Positions 10,581-23,801 of a stretch of 64,000 nt of DNA are shown piece by piece. Each line of letters opens with the position of its first letter. Position 1 is the first letter of the stretch. This DNA is from Neelides folsomi. Its lineage: Eukaryota > Arthropoda > Collembola > Neelipleona > Neelidae. Made by a program: the position numbers and the translations under genes. The notes beneath the pieces are model-generated. The model was not told where the DNA came from. It searched no databases and worked only from the letters and a program-made list of their open reading frames with translations. Location: contig JAQGBZ010000077.1 in assembly GCA_034687125.1 (NCBI GenBank), positions 124,001 to 188,000 of the forward strand. The letters are read 5' to 3'.

Positions 10581-13500
10581 ATGGATTCCAATCCTGAGGT
10601 GTCTTGCCACATTGGAAAAAATGTTCCTTGGGCAAAACTTCCACCAAAGGTCAAAGAGGTAAACCAAATAACAACGATTGAATTTTTCAAATAATTGATG
10701 CCAATGTTAAAATAAAATGATTGAGCTTGATTTAATAATCAAACATTTTTTGATAACAGATTTTTGGGAATGCAGTTAAAGGATACGAGAAAGCTGTCAT
10801 TTCTTATAGCGTTCGCAATCAGCTCAGATATTCAGAAAATTTAGGTTCTCATTTAATTAAAATCCTTATAATTAAAATCTAATAATTATACACATGCACA
10901 TCACTAAAAAGATGTTCTAATGAAACACATTTTTGTACAGTTAAGACAATACGTAAAGACGAAGGGAAATATTATGAAGATATTGTGAATTACAGCAAAG
11001 ATCATTTAATGCTTTATCCTTATCACCTCTCCGATCGAATTGTTAAGGGTTTGAGAATAACTCCGTTTTTGTATTATATCTCGGTGCTTGAGAAAATAAT
11101 GGAACAAGAAAAAAGTTATGATTCATTACCGAATTTTACAGCTGCTGATTGTGAGTATATTAAAAATGTGCAATTAGTAATAATACACCTATTTTATTTT
11201 TCTTCGTAATATGTATTATTTAATGTTCTCTATTTCATTCAATTTATTACAAAACAATTGGATGAATTTATATCGTTTATTATTTAGGCCTACGATTGCT
11301 TGGAATTGGAAGAAATCAATACATTGAATTGATGAATCAACACAGGTCAAGTCGAAAGTTATTCCGTAGAAAGCCTCCAAGAGAATTGTTGCCAATTAAA
11401 CCTGTCGACGTAGCGATTGAGCCATGGTTTATCATTCAAGTTGGTTATATAACTGAAGAAGACATAATGACAATTAAAGAAAATGAGAAAAAAATTATCG
11501 ATTTTCTGATTGATAATCGAGGACAAAAAGCCGGAATATTCGACTCTGATGGTGTAAAGGTGCTTTACAGAAAAGGTCTTATTTACTTTGATGTTCCAAT
11601 TCAAAGTGATGATTACATCGTCGTTCCTCCTCTTGAGGGATTTGTGATGAACAGAGTTCTTGGGGATTATTTTGAGACCTTACTTTATAAAATCTTTGTC
11701 TCGATTGATGAACACACCACTGTTGAAGATGTAATTTTCCATTTTTTATTAAAATTATAGTTGATAATGCACATTAAATATGTTTTAATTGTGTATGAAT
11801 TACTACTTAATTTTAATTAAATGATTTACATTATTGATTTTATTTAATCTAGTTGGCCACTGTACTTGATATTGACCAGCAATTGATCAAGAACGCAGTA
11901 TCGTTATATTGCCGTCTTGGATTTGCTTATAAAAAGAACCTTGACATTGATTACAATCAACTCGACGCAAGTTGGAGAAATCACCAACCACAATTTCATA
12001 AAAGGTATGGGATTTTTAGAAAAGGATTTTTTAAATTAAAGGTTAAAAAGCATATGTTAGATATAGGTGATAACGTTAATTTTTTATTTTCAGTAAATCG
12101 TACATAGGGCCAGAAGATTTGATGAATGATTTACGAGCCGCGATGAATGAACCTGAAAGTCGCAATCGAACGCCAGAACCGAACATTTCACATTCGGAAC
12201 TTTCTCCATCACTTCTATCGACATCACATTCCATGACGAATTTTTCTTCTGTCGCTAAACGGATCGCATTCCTTTATGATTCCACGCTCACTGCATACCT
12301 TATGATGGGAAATTTATCACCCGTAATTCACATTCTTAAAAATTTATCATTTTTTAATAATTGTTTCTCATTATTTAATTTGTTTTCCATATTAAAGGGT
12401 TTAAAGAACCATGCTGTTACAATGTTTGAGGTTGGGAAAATGGCAGATGAGTCATTGGATAGCTTTATCACTGAACTTGAAAATATATCTTGGACGGAGG
12501 GAGAAGGAGAAGCTCAACGCTACTTTGAGCACGCAATTACTTTAAGGAAAACCATCATGTTTTTAAGAAATAACCCAAGATTGGGTTCAATGGCCCTTGA
12601 TTTACTCCGGTGTGAAAGTCTCCTCAATTTGGATTCACAGACTTGTTCGAGGCTTTTAAACAAAAATTATGGGTAAGTTTGTGGATTAAATTAAGTATCA
12701 AAAAAGACAGCAATTAGTGCTAATTTGTATTTATTTAAAGCATTGAGAGATTTTAATGATCACAATTTTATTGTAGTTTATTAGTTTCAATGGCGCCTTT
12801 GAGTTACGAAGTTATGCCTGTTTGTTGTGAAAATCTTCCTCAGTTTGGTCCAGCCATTCCAGAAGTGAATTCAATTTGGTTCAAATTGTTTCTTTATTCT
12901 TCAATCCAAAGTGGTCCAACTTCTCTTCTTTTACCAAGAGGTGATCCTCTTTTCTTTACAAAGAAATTAAGATTAACGACTTTTGTTTAAATTTAGGGAC
13001 GACCATATATGAATTACCACCAGAATTGGAAGACTGTGACAAATATTTAGTAACTTCATGGGATCATGATCCCGGTGTTATTCCTGGTTCAAATGTACTT
13101 TTTACACTTACTGAAACTCTTTCGCATTCTTCCGTTCTTGTGCAAGCATATGGAACTCAAGGCGAGTCATCAACAGGTATTTTAAACACTTTAAATGGTT
13201 AATAATTGACTTTTAATTGTAAATATTATAATAAACGCATATTTATCTTTGTTACGTATGAGTACGCATGAGCTCAAAATTCATTAATTCTTTGAATATA
13301 TATATTTTTTTGAAATATTCCAGTCATAGTTCCATTCCCATTTCCCAAAAAGAATAAAACTGAAGGAGGTGGAGACGAAAATGTGTTTGATTCAAGGTGG
13401 ATAAAACATCCTAGTATATTGAAGCTATCCAGACTCATCGATCTTGAGCGGAATGTTGGGTTCATCACAATGGTGAACGTACGGGGATCAAATTTGCAAG

Positions 13501-14927
13501 CAATAAATCATCGAGCTAAAGAAAATCCCTTTGCCAAAAAACTTCCAATGCTAAACGAAAGAGAAGAGGAGGATGAAAAAGATGAGAGCGAAGAAGAAAT
13601 CGTTTTTGTTTCTCCTCACAAGGCTGGAAGTGAAACGGGTTCAGAACCGCATAATGGATTCAAAGACGATTCATGTGCCAAATTATATCAAGATGAGCTT
13701 GATGAATTAGAATTTGGAGATGAGGAAAAGAAGTCAGTAGCCGTATTTGATTGTCGACAGCAGAAGATTGAGTCCTTAAGGCTCGACTTGGGTTGCGAAA
13801 TGGGAAAAGTTGAAATGGAAGGGGAGGATTTATGGTTTGACGATTGGACGTTTCTAGACTGCCAATTTGGAATTCCGCTTTTTGACTCGAGCGTGAATGA
13901 GGCCACATGTCGTCGCATAGTTGAAAATGATCTTTGCGATGAACAAAGGTATTATAATACATTATGTATGAAATATTATATATAATTGAAAATTCAATAA
14001 ATAAATTTTATTTATCATTATGATTGATTTATTGACAGTCTGGAGAAGCTTATGAAATCAAATAAGGAATTGGGTGAAAAGTTGAAAGCGTTCATTTCTT
14101 CTCATCAGGTTAGCAAAATAAAACAACGAATTAAAGTAATATAATTTTATTCCTATTTTATTACTTTTATTTACATACAACAATTACTCAATATCAATTT
14201 TAGCTAAAAATTAACAAACATAAGTAAATTGTGTGCAATGTAATTTTTGATAGATAATTCAACATTATTTATTTTGCAAGTAGGCAATTCAATTTTAAGA
14301 TTAAAAGCGATCAATATAATTTAATATGAGTAGGTTTTGATATATTTTATATCGTTTTTTAATTATCGCCTAAATATATTACTTGATAATTGTGCCACTC
14401 GTTACCTTCAGTCTCGTATATATTAAAATACGGACTTGGATCTTAAGATCCTATATTTTAGGCATTTTAAATCTAAGCACATCACAATAAATATTTTCAT
14501 TTCTTTATTGTTCATACCTTTATTTGATGTTCTATGTATTCTATTTAGTAAGTAATTCTAATAATTTTACATAATTAGAATACTACACTTAGAGATATAC
14601 TTTTTAAATCTTGAATGTCCATGACCTATGGACATTTCTTGCCCTTTCTAAATATTTACTGATTCCGTGAAATTCCTTTCAATTTTACTCCCGTTTTCAA
14701 TCACAATTTCAGTCATTTTTGTATATATGGCATAGGCTCAGCTAAGCAATTAAGGTTAAGGCAGAAAGTGAACGTGATTAGTACATTTATTTTATACCAC
14801 ATGTAATGTTAACTAATTATTAACGGCGGTTTCTTTTTAGGAGGAAAATCTGTGGAAGTTAGAAATTCCGATGCCTTCCAGAAGTTTCTACTGTCATAAC
14901 GGTAGCCTCAGCGAATTCAAGACCTAA
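10581..14927 (+). CDS. FAM91A1: FAM91A1 homologue (Golgi vesicle-tether adaptor)
   Basis: Twelve exons: 10581-10658, 10760-10844, 10941-11150, 11288-11730, 11853-12004, 12094-12322, 12398-12672, 12777-12940, 12997-13176, 13324-13948, 14039-14108, 14841-14927; 865 aa against about 838 in human. Family blocks are strongly conserved: [123 protein letters not shown] and [11 protein letters not shown]. In mammals FAM91A1 works with WDR11 and C17orf75 and binds TBC1D23 to capture golgin-245/golgin-97 vesicles at the trans-Golgi. The large exon 10 holds an acidic, low-conservation insert ([14 protein letters not shown] and more), which accounts for the extra length. The last intron (732 bp) is the longest in the gene. 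Convergent with the annexin gene. Confidence 0.97.
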
Positions 14928-15594
14928 AAAGATATTGTGCTATTCAAATCATCCAATTTACCCAAATCAATTTTTAGTATAGATTCTTCTTTTATAATTT
15001 TAAATTACAATACTTATAAATATATTTCCATTCACTTAACTTTACTAGAGGTTAATTAATAATTAATATAGAACTATACAGCTATACTATAAATAGTTTA
15101 TAAATAATTTAAATATAAATCAAAAACGATTAATTAAAAATAATAACTGTATGATACGCAAATCCATTTTCAAGTTTGAAAAAAGTTATCACGAAAATAA
15201 TATAGGTATACCTTTAGAATTTTTTATATTAAATCTAAAATAGTTCTTTCGTTATTATTGGTAGTTAATTTATGTTCGTTGTAATGTTCGTATCCATAAT
15301 TTATTTTACAAGTAAGTATAATGTGATTTTAATTAGTATAGTAAATTATTGTATTATGCTACCTACTCTATATAGAATTGTGTTAATAACAATGCCAATT
15401 TTATCATTATATAAATTATTTATAGTACACACACGGTATACATTATATTAAATGGTGAAGGTCGCAATAAAATATATTCTTTCACTACCTTTTAATTACT
15501 TAAACCTTTAACTTTATTATCAACTTTTTATTATAACATATTATCCATAATTTCATAATACATAAATATTTTCATTTGGTCTTACTTGTGACAT
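14928..15594. other. Convergent 3' gap, FAM91A1 / annexin
   Basis: This is very AT-rich sequence between two stop codons and presumably carries both 3' UTRs. No coding signal was seen. Confidence 0.5.
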
Positions 15595-18500
15595 TTAATC
15601 TCCGAGTATTCGGATGAGAAGAAGTTGATAATCGCCACTCGTGTCACTTGCAACGTCGTCCTTTAAAGTTGCTTCATACATTCTTTCATATGACTCTGCT
15701 ACATCTTTCAAGTCAATCTACAACAATTTATAGCTTAAGCTAACCAACGCCATTAATTTCAGTAGGAAAGGGCAAGGAATAAAAATTACCTCAGATCGAA
15801 TGACAAGAATTTGGATTAATGTGTCGTCATCCGTTCCCGCCTATTCCATTAACAACCGTTAAATATATGAGACTCAGGAAGTAAATTATTAAATGCATTG
15901 TCTATTAAAACATTTATGTAAGATATAGATTTGGTTTAGATAGCACAATTTATACTCACCCCCTTAAGAGCTCCCCGAACTCGTTCAGCATAATAGTCCG
16001 CCATGCTCCGAAATCCTTTAGCTGAAAATGACATTTTAAAATGTTAACTTTAAATTAGAAAATCCCTTAGCCTTTAAATATAAATCAATTTGGACCATTA
16101 ACTAGGAATATAACATTATATAACAGGACGTATAAGAGTAGGATAGCATTTAAACATTGGCATTCCTTACCAAGTGCAATGTATGCGTTTTGGAGCGCCC
16201 CAGAGAATTCTCCTTCAATAGCAGACTCGATTTCGTTCCCTTCCGATATTTCTTTGTAGGCGTCAAAGACAGCCCTCATATGTTGAGGAGATCTTTGAGC
16301 AAAGACGGCATTGAAAACTTCCTCCCGAGTTCCCAATTCTCCTTCTCCAGCGTCAAAAAGATCCTGTAATTAAGGGAGGAAATGTTTACAATTTATGTAA
16401 TGTATGAGATAATAATGTAAATATTGCACAGTGTAAATACATTACTTTCTGCATTAACCTTAATATTTTAAGTATCTGTATAATAGGCTATTGTAATAAT
16501 TTAAAATAACAAGACAGGGATAGGAAATACTTAGTCACGAAGAAAGATAATTAGAGAGTAAATAAGAAAGCTTTCACCGCGGTGTCACTCCTAATAAATT
16601 TAACTCCCATTACCTTTCACCGTGACCGAAATTGGTAGTTAATTTTAAATGATTACCTTCGCATCCTTCTTGGCCTTTTCTTCATCGGTCTCCTCGTCCT
16701 CCTCTCGTCCAGCCGTCATGAGAGAAATCAAGAGCTTTCGAAAGTCCCCACTAACATCTTCGGAAATGGCCTCTTCCATTTCGACCTCAAACTCTAAAAC
16801 AACGCAAATCGTTATTCTTTAATTTACATTCTGTCATTAAGACAATTGCTTTCAAGATTTCAAGGTACGATGCAAGGATTAATGAAAATTTTAATAAGGT
16901 TTACTTTTCTTATACAATATCTTCATTTCTTCCATTTCAGCGTTTGTGCGCCCACAAAGTTGCATTATCAAAGCAGATTCATCAGTCCCAACACCCTATT
17001 TTAACCAAATAGGAAAATTTCGATTAAAATAAAAGATCGATTAATTAGAAGCATTTATCACACAGTTTTCCATTAGCTATGATTTTAATGATGACAATTT
17101 AAATTAACATATCATTTGTTGGTAATCTAAATAGTTAGACACTGTAATGATTCTAATCTAATTAATAATAATTCAAAATTTACTTATCGTCTAATCATGA
17201 TAAACGATTATGTCAACACAATGCAATATCATATAAATATATCAAATAATTGCATTATTAGGTCTGTGCTTCATTGGCACATATTACATAAATATCAAAG
17301 TTAAAATGAATTCTAATATTTAATGTTAATTTAGCATGCCTTCCGTGCTTTTATACTATAATTTAATTTTTATATGGATTTAACACAGGAATTTATGGGC
17401 AGAAACGTTCGATAACACTCACTAAATAATTGATTCAATGGGAAAGTATTTTGAGATACAAAATTAAACTTTATTTTCCCTTAACATTTGGACTTTGGTA
17501 TGCTTATGTAAGTCAGCAGCATGCTCGCTAAATTATTTATTTAAAGTTGGAGAGATCCCGCTATTTGGATACAACTATCGACGTTTACACATATGGTATT
17601 TATTTATATTTAAATGTCTATCAGTAAAGTACGTTATATTGCATATTGGATTTGTTTATAAGAATGCCAACTGTAGTTATATAAATGTGCCCTTCAGATT
17701 CAGAAGAGACTCCCTGGTTAATAATTTGGCCTATAATGTACTTAATACGTTATATCCTTATGAGTTATATGCTGCTCCCTAGTCCATTCTCTCCGTTTTT
17801 CGGACCGTGGAGCCCATCGGGAACATTAAAGAAATGAAATAAATATGAGAACACTCACTTCAATGGCCTGTTGGACACAATCAATAATGAATTCTTCAGG
17901 GTCGATGAGAAGAGCCAGGACGAGTTTTTTCAAAGAACCTCCAAGCTCATCGCCCAAATCCTCCGTTAGCTCCTATTCCCAATTTAAATAACATTAAATT
18001 AGATAATATAGGGATAGATTTCCCCTCGGGTAACATAAGGACGCACATAGCACTTTAATGTTCCTTATAGGAGACATCATTACAAGATCGGGGATTGTTT
18101 ATCTTTTACGATGATTTCCCAATGTAAAGATCATTTTTTGGTAAAATGAACAAAGAGAATCTCCCTTTGTATTATTTTGGATGAGGGGAGAGGAGAGTAA
18201 AAGGATCACATGCAGCCTCTGAAAAGTCTAGAGGTCATTTGGAACTCAAGGCTGATGCTCTCGGATCGATTCATACCTTCCCGTACATGGTCTTGTATTT
18301 CTCGTTGATGGTCTGTGAAAGGAATGGAAAAACGATGATTAGGAATTTAGATATCCATTTAACACGAGTGAAAATTCTCATATTAGTCGTCATCTCTTCC
18401 TAATTCATGTTGACTTACCTTCCGTTGTTCGAAGTTATGAGTTCCGAGCACTTCGATGATTGCATTCTCGTCAGTCCTATTCAATGATAAAATAAAGGTC

Positions 18501-19149
18501 ATAGATCAAAAATATCAAACCTTTTTCCAATTCTCTAATTCATTATTCTTTTCACCACTAAATACAACCAGAAATATCACGCTGCTTTTTAATTCCAAAA
18601 GGTAACTGATATTTATCAATTAACCTTTTAATTAAAAATTAATAATACGTAAACATTTACTTAAAATTAATAAAAGTGTAAATAAATATTGTTTAAATTG
18701 AATAAACTTACACTGTAATTAAAATTGGTTTAATTTTTAATATTTTGTTATTAGTGAATTATTAACTTAATCAAAGAGAATCAAATAAATGAAAATGTCG
18801 ACTTCTTATTAAAAATATTTTCTTAAAAAATAACACATTTGTAGATGGATTATTGGTGTCTTTAATTACTCGTTTTACTTTCCATCAAAATTGAAAGCTT
18901 TTAAGAAGGAAAGTAAAAATAAAAGAATTGAGTGGGCGGATATAATGAAATGTATTAGAGAAAGAAAGTTTATTGTATTTACCCAAGACCTTTCATTCCA
19001 TCGTAAAGCTTCTTCGCCGCAGCCTCCGGATCAAAGCTCTCATCTGGAACTCCAGCGAGGGTCCCCTATAGAAAAACATGGTATTAAGCCTCGTAACGGT
19101 AATTAAAAGGGCAATTAATTACATTGGACCCGAGATTGTGGAAACCCAT
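15595..19149 (-). CDS. Annexin (four repeats, annexin B9/B10-like)
   Basis: Eleven exons: 19149-19123, 19065-18983, 18476-18419, 18312-18277, 17972-17859, 16995-16905, 16793-16657, 16363-16171, 16021-15960, 15840-15790, 15717-15595; 324 aa, the normal length for a short-tailed annexin. The four annexin repeats each open with a recognisable type II calcium loop: KGLGTDEN, EGVGTDES, GELGTREE and KGAGTDDD. An acidic residue expected about 38 positions later in each repeat lies near LDPEEF-type, EDVSGDF, EGEFSGAL and DTSGDYQ segments. The protein ends ILGD, as annexins often do. Annexins bind acidic phospholipids in a calcium-dependent way at the cytosolic face of membranes. The tiny first exon (nine codons, MGFHNLGSN) is chosen because it joins in phase and lies just downstream of a TATA-like sequence. 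An alternative first exon reading MAETQ at 19335-19321 also joins in phase. Confidence 0.95.
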
Positions 19150-19225
19150 TTGGAACTGTTGAGAGAGGAGAGTGGTTTGATGGTTTGGAGAGAGGAAACT
19201 TGTTCTGATGGAACTCCGAACCTGG

Positions 19226-19240
19226 GCTTAAATATATAGA
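19226..19240 (-). promoter_or_regulatory. TATA-like core promoter of the annexin gene
   Basis: On the minus strand the sequence reads TATATATTTAAG, about 80 bp upstream of the proposed ATG at 19149. It is followed by a pyrimidine-rich leader. The placement fits a TATA box with a start site near 19200. Confidence 0.5.
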
Positions 19241-21344
19241 GACGACGGAGTGAAAGGAACGCAGGTTTTCCTTTGTATCAAACCTCAATGTCACCTCGGA
19301 CGATGAAAACCTGCGTTTCCGCCATTACCTCACCGATCCCACAACATTTTACACAATTTGTGTGGAAAATGGTCCGAGGGGAAAAACCCTTTGAGAAATG
19401 GGCTTTAGCAAACCATAATGAGAATGGCTAAATAAATGAGGAAATGGGCAAATTATATTTTGTTGCCATCAGTAGAAACGCTTAATTGGTATATAACCAT
19501 TCTTTAATTTCCTTATATAACTCGTGAACCTAATTTGGTCAAATTCTTTAGTATTTTGCTCAATTGTTCTTGTTTTTCATACGCTTGTTGGTACATGCAT
19601 ACTCTTAACTTGTTTTAGTAAATAATGACTTTCACCATAAAAAGTTTTCATGTGTAGTATGAACCAAGGTACATTTATATATACGAGTATTTATTTACAT
19701 TGTATTGAACAATGTTTAAGAAAATCTCTTACTTAAATTCGGTGATTATACAGTAGACTCGTTAAATATGTACATTAGGTACAAATTATGTTAATTGTTA
19801 AACTTAACTGTGTGGTTATAAAGCAGTCAAAACCTTAATTATGCATCAATTTTTGGCAATAAGTAAATATTATGTAACTATACAAGTGTTTCTCATTTAG
19901 TATGATCATTGATTAATCGTGTTTTGATTCAGTTAATATGGCTCAAAATATATTTGCAAACTAACAACGCAGTTTGTTATAAGCACGATTGCATTTTGGA
20001 AAATTGATTCTCTACTTGGTAAATGTGGAATTTTGTCAGAAGAGAGCGGCTATTGAACTTTAGCGAAGAGAAACTTCTCCTGATCTCTTGTTATGTAACC
20101 CAAAACCCAACGCTTTCTCCAAATATAAAATAAATCTGCAAATTCAAAAGAAAATACTAATTGTATTTATTTATTTTATTTACCTGTAAGTATTTATAAA
20201 TATACTGTATTTACATTTGTATTACCTAACATATAATTCATATAAAAATAAGGTAAGTACCAATACACTTGTATGAAAGAATATTCATGTAACAATAATT
20301 TTTGATTTTGTGAATGAATTCATTTTATTGCTTTTATTCACCTTTAGCTTTGCCATAAGTTTTTCCTATTTAACTCAAAGTTTGAGAAAAGACATATAGT
20401 ACACATGTATAAATAAGTACATAAGTTTAGTAAGTTTTTATAAAATTATACTGAAAATGGTGCATTAGGTATTCACTGTTTACACTATAACTTAATTACA
20501 TTAATTTTAATATATTATATATTTTTCTAATAATTTATCAAACATTTTATTCGAATATAATTTATTTTATATGTATGTTATCTATGTATTAGGTATGTTA
20601 TAAATTGTGAGCTTAAAATTATATTTTGTGGTAAAGTATGGTACATTTAATGTACATATGTAAATAGATTAGTTTTAAATAATGTTTTATTGTAATAAAT
20701 TACAGCTTAGGTATTTAGCATTGGGTATTGGCCTAATATGTAGTAACTGTATTGTAACCCACTGGCCTTTTTTATTACATAAACCTACTTTATTCATTGT
20801 TAATTAGATTTGTATTTTTAATTGAATTTTAGACATTTTCGATATTATACTCTTGATCTTACCAATCACATTTAAACAGAAATAAGGGTAATAAAAATAC
20901 TTCAAGCACTATGTAATAAATAGCATGCTAATCGTAAGTTGATAACACTTGCACGTACAATAGGCTTTCTTACTTCTTTTTTCTTTAAAAAAAATTTGGT
21001 AAATTGAGCCATAATACATAAAATTTACGATACACTTTTGTTTTGTTAGTATAAAAATAAAGTCCTAACTAGGTTCATACGAACATGAAATACTTCTTCT
21101 TGTAAGATATTAGTAGTTCAATAGTTTAAATTGGCCAATAATTAAAATTGTAAATGGGGCTTAATTGTAGCATTTACGGTTAAAATAATTGTAATACATA
21201 CTTGAGTCGTAATACATTTAAAATACTAGTTATTATATTTAAAATTGAGCTTACCATTAGTTAGTTAGCATTTCATTTCTATTTGTAATAAATAATGAAA
21301 ACACTACTTACAATTAATGGTAAAATTATAAAATAGCGAGCCTG
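19241..21344. other. 2.1-kb AT-rich intergenic region
   Basis: Apart from a 13-bp inverted repeat at 19259-19318 near the annexin promoter, I see no gene here. The sequence is about three quarters A+T, with scattered TATGTA/TACATA words and no ORF of note. Confidence 0.5.
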
Positions 21345-22727
21345 TTAAATCGTAATTTTGTGAGAAATTTTCAATGGCCGTCTTCGAGTGTAAGCGTTCT
21401 TTTCATTGCTATTGTTATTCCCATCTCGATCGAGTAAGGTAGGATCATTTTTCTTTTGAATGAGAGCTTGGTAGTTCTAAAATAAATATCAAAATGAAAT
21501 AAATTGATTATATAATAACAATACCTTATAATAATTATAAACTATACATATAATGATATAATCAAGATGAATACAATTCACGTACTATTGTACATGTCTT
21601 GGTAATAAATAATATGAAGTTTAAACAATAAGCCGATAAAATTGAAATAATGTTCTTACCTTAATTCTATCTCGCACAGATCCGACCCTTTTGAATTCTC
21701 CTTTTGATTCAAGCTCTATTTCAAATTTGTCCTGGTCCTTATCACTTTGCTCTTCGCTTGACTCATTCTGGTCGTCCTCTTTTTCTTTTCTTTTCTCTTT
21801 TTTCCTTTCTTCTTTTTCAACATTAATGCAGATCACTTCGTTACCAGAATCTTCATATGTATCATTTTCCGTTAAAGACGTTTCCAAGAGTGGTTTCTTA
21901 AATTGAATCTTATTCTCAAATGCTCCTCCTTTTCTCGGCTTTATTCCAATATCATCATGTTCCAATTCTTCTTTATTTGTAGCATCTTTATTTGGTGAAT
22001 CCGATTCTTGGATTTCTTTGGTTGGGCTCGGATTCTGTACAAATAAAGTTATCAATTAATTAGATTAAATTTTACAAACTTACGAGTAAATGTTTATTAA
22101 ATGATAAAATTTTTAAAATTTAAAATTGTTTAAAAGAATATCTTACATCGTATACAATAGGAGTGATGAATTGTTCTGATTTCCTTGCAACTGCTTTTTT
22201 TAAGCTCATTAAAATTTGTCCGTGCTTTTGGATTTTTAGAGTTAGCTCTTCATTTTCCTTCTTTAGAGTGTGGTTTTCTTTGTTGCTTATTTCAAGCTGA
22301 GAACTCAATTTCTGGTTTTCTTTTTTCATGTGGGCCATTTCTGCCTTAAGACCTGCAAATCTTTTTTTAATTTCTCTCTCTCTTTCGGCGTCATCATCTT
22401 CTGCACAAAAGAAAGGTTTCATCAGTAATTTTAGTATCCAATAATTTAAAGAATATAAAGAATTTCTTAATGATAAATACCCAATCTACCATACTTATTT
22501 ATCATCATTTAATTAAATAAGATCTTTAATATTACGGTATATTAATAAACTACTACAGATAATTATGTATTTGTATTTATGAAAATTCGTATTATTAGGT
22601 ACATGTGGTAAAATGCCAATAGAGGGAAAGATAATAAACAAGTTTAAAATAATGTCTTACCGATAAGCTTGTCGAAGAGATCAACATACTGAGCATCGCT
22701 AAGATCACAATATCTATTTGACTCCAT
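21345..22727 (-). CDS. Unrecognised highly charged coiled-coil protein
   Basis: Exons 22727-22661, 22400-22147, 22034-21660 and 21476-21345 join in phase to give 275 aa. I do not recognise the family. The N-terminus (MESNRYCDLSDAQYVDLFDK) looks like a short conserved motif. It is followed by an acidic EDDDAEREREI stretch and then a coiled coil over about residues 35-90 (repeats such as HMKKENQKL and NKENHTLKKENEEL). Exon 3 encodes a disordered, serine/proline- and charge-rich region including KEERKKEKRKEKEDD and EEQSDKDQDKFEIELE. The C-terminus carries RVGSVRDRIKNYQALIQKKN, again helical and possibly conserved, then an Asn/Lys/Arg-rich tail. No membrane segment or signal peptide is present. 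A nuclear or cytoskeletal scaffold is possible, but no function is claimed. Clean splice sites and phase continuity over four exons support a real gene. Confidence 0.72.
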
Positions 22728-23801
22728 GATATAAAATTATATTGAGTAAATAAATTAAATGTTGAATAAAAAATGATTTTTTGTGTAATAATTTTAGAAA
22801 TAAATATTTTAAAGAAAAGGAGGAACGCCTGTTTCACTCTTTGGAAAAGGAGAAGGAAATGAGAGAAACAAACGCCAAGGAATAAATAAAAGAGCGAAGT
22901 AATATGTCAATGCGGTAGCTCTCAGCTTACGTAAAATGAGACGAGTGCGACTTCAGGAGAGTAAGAATATTTGTTAAAAGTATTTTTATATATGCAAGTA
23001 AGCCCATTTCGTATAAGTTATAATAATAATATATAACTTTATACATAGGTAAAGATGATGGAATGGTTCACATTCCACATATCTCCCAATGCTAGAGAAT
23101 TTGAATGAGCCGATAAGATAAATCGCTCCCACTGCCAAGATGATATGCGATAATAACATAATTTGTCAACAATGTCAAATCCTCTCTTTTGTCACCCTCA
23201 ACATCCTCGTTGTCTGCAATTACTTTTTGTTCTTTATTTTACATTCATCAAAAGCTTCTATGTACTCTATACTCTACGTGTATGAATAAGTACCTTATGT
23301 ACATACATACCTATGCAGAGTTTATTTTTCCATATTACTTATGAAATGAGCATTATCTCTCTCTGCAGCAGACCATTCAACTTTCATAAAGTTTAACTAA
23401 ATTCATATATTTTCCAATATTCATATTTTATGAACCTTAGAAGTTTAGAACAGATGAACAGATCGTATCTATGAACATAACTAGATTTAAGTATTAGAAT
23501 AAAAATGGAGAAACACGATCTTCTGCATGAGCATTTTTCTTAATACATTCTAAGTATGATATTCGATATTCTATAGTGTATCAATATTATACATGTATGT
23601 ATTAGGGTACATTATGTTTTAAGCCATTATGCAAGCTAAATTTTCTTAAAGAGTCAGAAGCTAAAGGGCACGGGAAAGATTAAGTCTTATCAACATTTTC
23701 CCATTAACTTCCATTTACTCGAAGAATCTAAAATTAAATAGTATTTTGCTTACGAGTAAAGAAAAGAATAGTCTGAGGGCGAATTTAATAAAAAATTCGA
23801 G
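22728..23801. other. Divergent intergenic region, coiled-coil gene / oxidase
   Basis: This 1.07-kb promoter-bearing gap lies between a minus- and a plus-strand gene. No coding segment or strong repeat was recognised. Confidence 0.5.
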
